NCBI GenBank assembly: GCA_031272345.1
Contig: JAISTZ010000182.1
Span: forward strand, 1-35,550
Source: Spirochaetaceae bacterium
Lineage (GTDB): Bacteria; Spirochaetota; Spirochaetia; Treponematales; Treponemataceae
Direction of reading: 5' to 3'
Length of the DNA: 35,550 bases
Positions 34,349 through 35,550 of this stretch are shown here, piece by piece. The position numbers and the translations under genes were made by a program. Below the pieces are notes generated by a model, which did not search any database, had not been told where the DNA came from, and saw only the letters and a program-made list of their open reading frames with translations. Position 1 is the first letter of the stretch. Each line of letters begins with the position of its first letter.

Positions 34349-35227
34349 ATGCCTGATAGAAAATATCAGATTTCAGGGAGCAGTGCGAGCCATCCCTCTG
34401 GGCGTTCCGGGCCGACCTGTTGTGTCGTCATACCCATTTACCGGGAATCGCCCCTTAAAACGGAATGCGCCTCATTGGAACGGGCCGCCCAAACCCTGGC
34501 GGACAGGCGGATAATTTTCGTTACCCATGAGGAATTGAATCCCGCCGAATATCTCCGCATACTCAAGCCCTACGGCGTCCAATTTGAATTTGCATACTTC
34601 CCCAAATATTATTTCGCGGGGATTTCCGGCTATAACGCGCTTATGTACGCGCCGCGATTTTACGAGCGGTTCCTCGATTATGATTATATCCTCCTTTATC
34701 AACTGGATAGTTGGGTATTTTCTCCGAACCTTGACCATTGGCTTTCCCTGGATTATGACTACCTCGGCGGACCGTGGTTTGAGGAAATAAAACACACCAT
34801 GACGTTGAAGTGGTCAGGATGTTTTAACGGGGGCTTGTGTTTAAGAAAAACGGCGGTGTTTTATCGCCTGTGTTTCGACCGCATCATACAACTCAACAAA
34901 CGGTTTTGGGAACTCCAAGAGCAAAGACGCATGATGCGTTTTGGCGCGGCAAAAATCTTTTCTTTTTTTAAAATGTTTTTGCTCAAAGCGGTGAACAAAC
35001 TTTTTAAATCTGAAATTGGCAATGAAGATGTGATATGGACACGGTTGCTCAAACAAAAGGGAAAACTTCCCTCGCTTGAAGAGGCCCTTGAATTTTGCTT
35101 TGCTGATTTTTATGCGGAATATGCCTTTGAATTGAACAAGCGGGCATTGCCGTCCTTTTGTCATGATTGGGATGGAATATGGCCGTGGAAATTTTGGCAA
35201 AACTATATAACTGCTGCACCGGCGTAA
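34349..35227 (+). CDS. DUF5672-like family protein (putative glycan-related)
   Basis: CCVVIPIYRESPLKTECASLERAAQTLADRRIIFVTHEEL; GYNALMYAPRFYERFLDYDYILLYQLDSWVF; DYDYLGGPW; NEDVIWTR. Confidence 0.8.
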   Translation: MPDRKYQISGSSASHPSGRSGPTCCVVIPIYRESPLKTECASLERAAQTLADRRIIFVTHEELNPAEYLRILKPYGVQFEFAYFPKYYFAGISGYNALMYAPRFYERFLDYDYILLYQLDSWVFSPNLDHWLSLDYDYLGGPWFEEIKHTMTLKWSGCFNGGLCLRKTAVFYRLCFDRIIQLNKRFWELQEQRRMMRFGAAKIFSFFKMFLLKAVNKLFKSEIGNEDVIWTRLLKQKGKLPSLEEALEFCFADFYAEYAFELNKRALPSFCHDWDGIWPWKFWQNYITAAPA

Positions 35228-35295
35228 GGTACGTGCTTATAACATTTCCATCGGGCGGCGTTTTGGTGGACGGCAAAAGGTGACTGACCCCCCCC

Positions 35296-35329
35296 TTGAC
35301 ATTTTCAGACCAGTCTGTTAAACTGGTCT
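35296..35329 (+). promoter_or_regulatory. Promoter with overlapping palindromic operator for the Phd/YefM antitoxin
   Basis: TTGACA (35296-35301), 17-bp spacer, TAAACT (35319-35324); perfect inverted repeat AGACCAGT-N7-ACTGGTCT (35307-35329). Confidence 0.75.
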
Positions 35330-35346
35330 AGTATGGAGGCAAACAA

Positions 35347-35550
35347 ATGGTAGCGCAAAAACAGAACATCGGGGCTTTTGAGGCCAAGACCCACTTTTCC
35401 CAGATCATAGACAGGGTCGCGGGCGGGGCGGATTACGTTATCACCAGGCATGGAAAGCCGGTGGCAAAGATCATCCCCTTCACTGATGAGCCTGAGATGA
35501 CCCGGCAGGAAGCGGTGAAGCTTTTAATCGAAATGAGAAAACGCTATCGC
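35347..35550 (+). CDS. Phd/YefM-family antitoxin, truncated by window end
   Basis: MVAQKQNIGAFEAKTHFSQIIDRVAGGADYVITRHGKPVAKIIPFTDEPEMTRQEAVKLLIEMRKRYR; GGAGG SD. Confidence 0.9.
   Translation, partial: MVAQKQNIGAFEAKTHFSQIIDRVAGGADYVITRHGKPVAKIIPFTDEPEMTRQEAVKLLIEMRKRYR

Noticed and set aside
1-35550. CRISPR arrays, rRNA, tRNA, transposases, prophage genes
   Set aside because: Looked for but not recognised; inspection by eye cannot exclude a divergent tRNA or small IS remnant. tRNAscan-SE and ISfinder searches would be decisive.

Overview
This 35.5 kb, GC-rich, gene-dense window looks like a spirochaete chromosome, probably a Treponema relative; that assignment is an inference from protein character and lipoprotein content. 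Left part: a Dpp/Opp-type ABC transporter operon with a nitrilase-family amidohydrolase and an RraA-like gene inserted in it, a Uma2 endonuclease, a FeoA plus FeoB-associated gene pair with no feoB between them, a Dabb protein, a GH1 beta-glucosidase, and a 757-aa repetitive lipoprotein with a short collagen-like N-terminus. Middle: a flavodoxin/ferredoxin protein, tsaD, an LpoB/COG3014/LPP20-type lipoprotein cluster, a lamin-tail-like lipoprotein, prs and thiI. A seven-gene overlapping chain follows: prfB (with a canonical +1 programmed frameshift), a PEGA-like protein, ftsY, a secreted protein, and two LolC/E-like permeases flanking lolD. Right end: an Fe-alcohol dehydrogenase, an AGPS-like FAD oxidase, and a lower-GC accessory segment holding two tiny membrane proteins, an XRE regulator, a DUF5672-like protein and a truncated Phd/YefM antitoxin. 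The most interesting signals are: (1) a roughly 290-nt leader upstream of the collagen-like lipoprotein gene, with a strong promoter and a fold of about 98 nt closed by complementary GAAAAGC/GCUUUUC arms around three hairpins, matching no riboswitch class I recognise; (2) several genes whose -10 element lies 6-8 nt from the start codon with no Shine-Dalgarno sequence (candidate leaderless mRNAs), including prfB; (3) an overlapping pair of micro membrane proteins beside a structured noncoding region. No CRISPR array, rRNA or tRNA gene was recognised.
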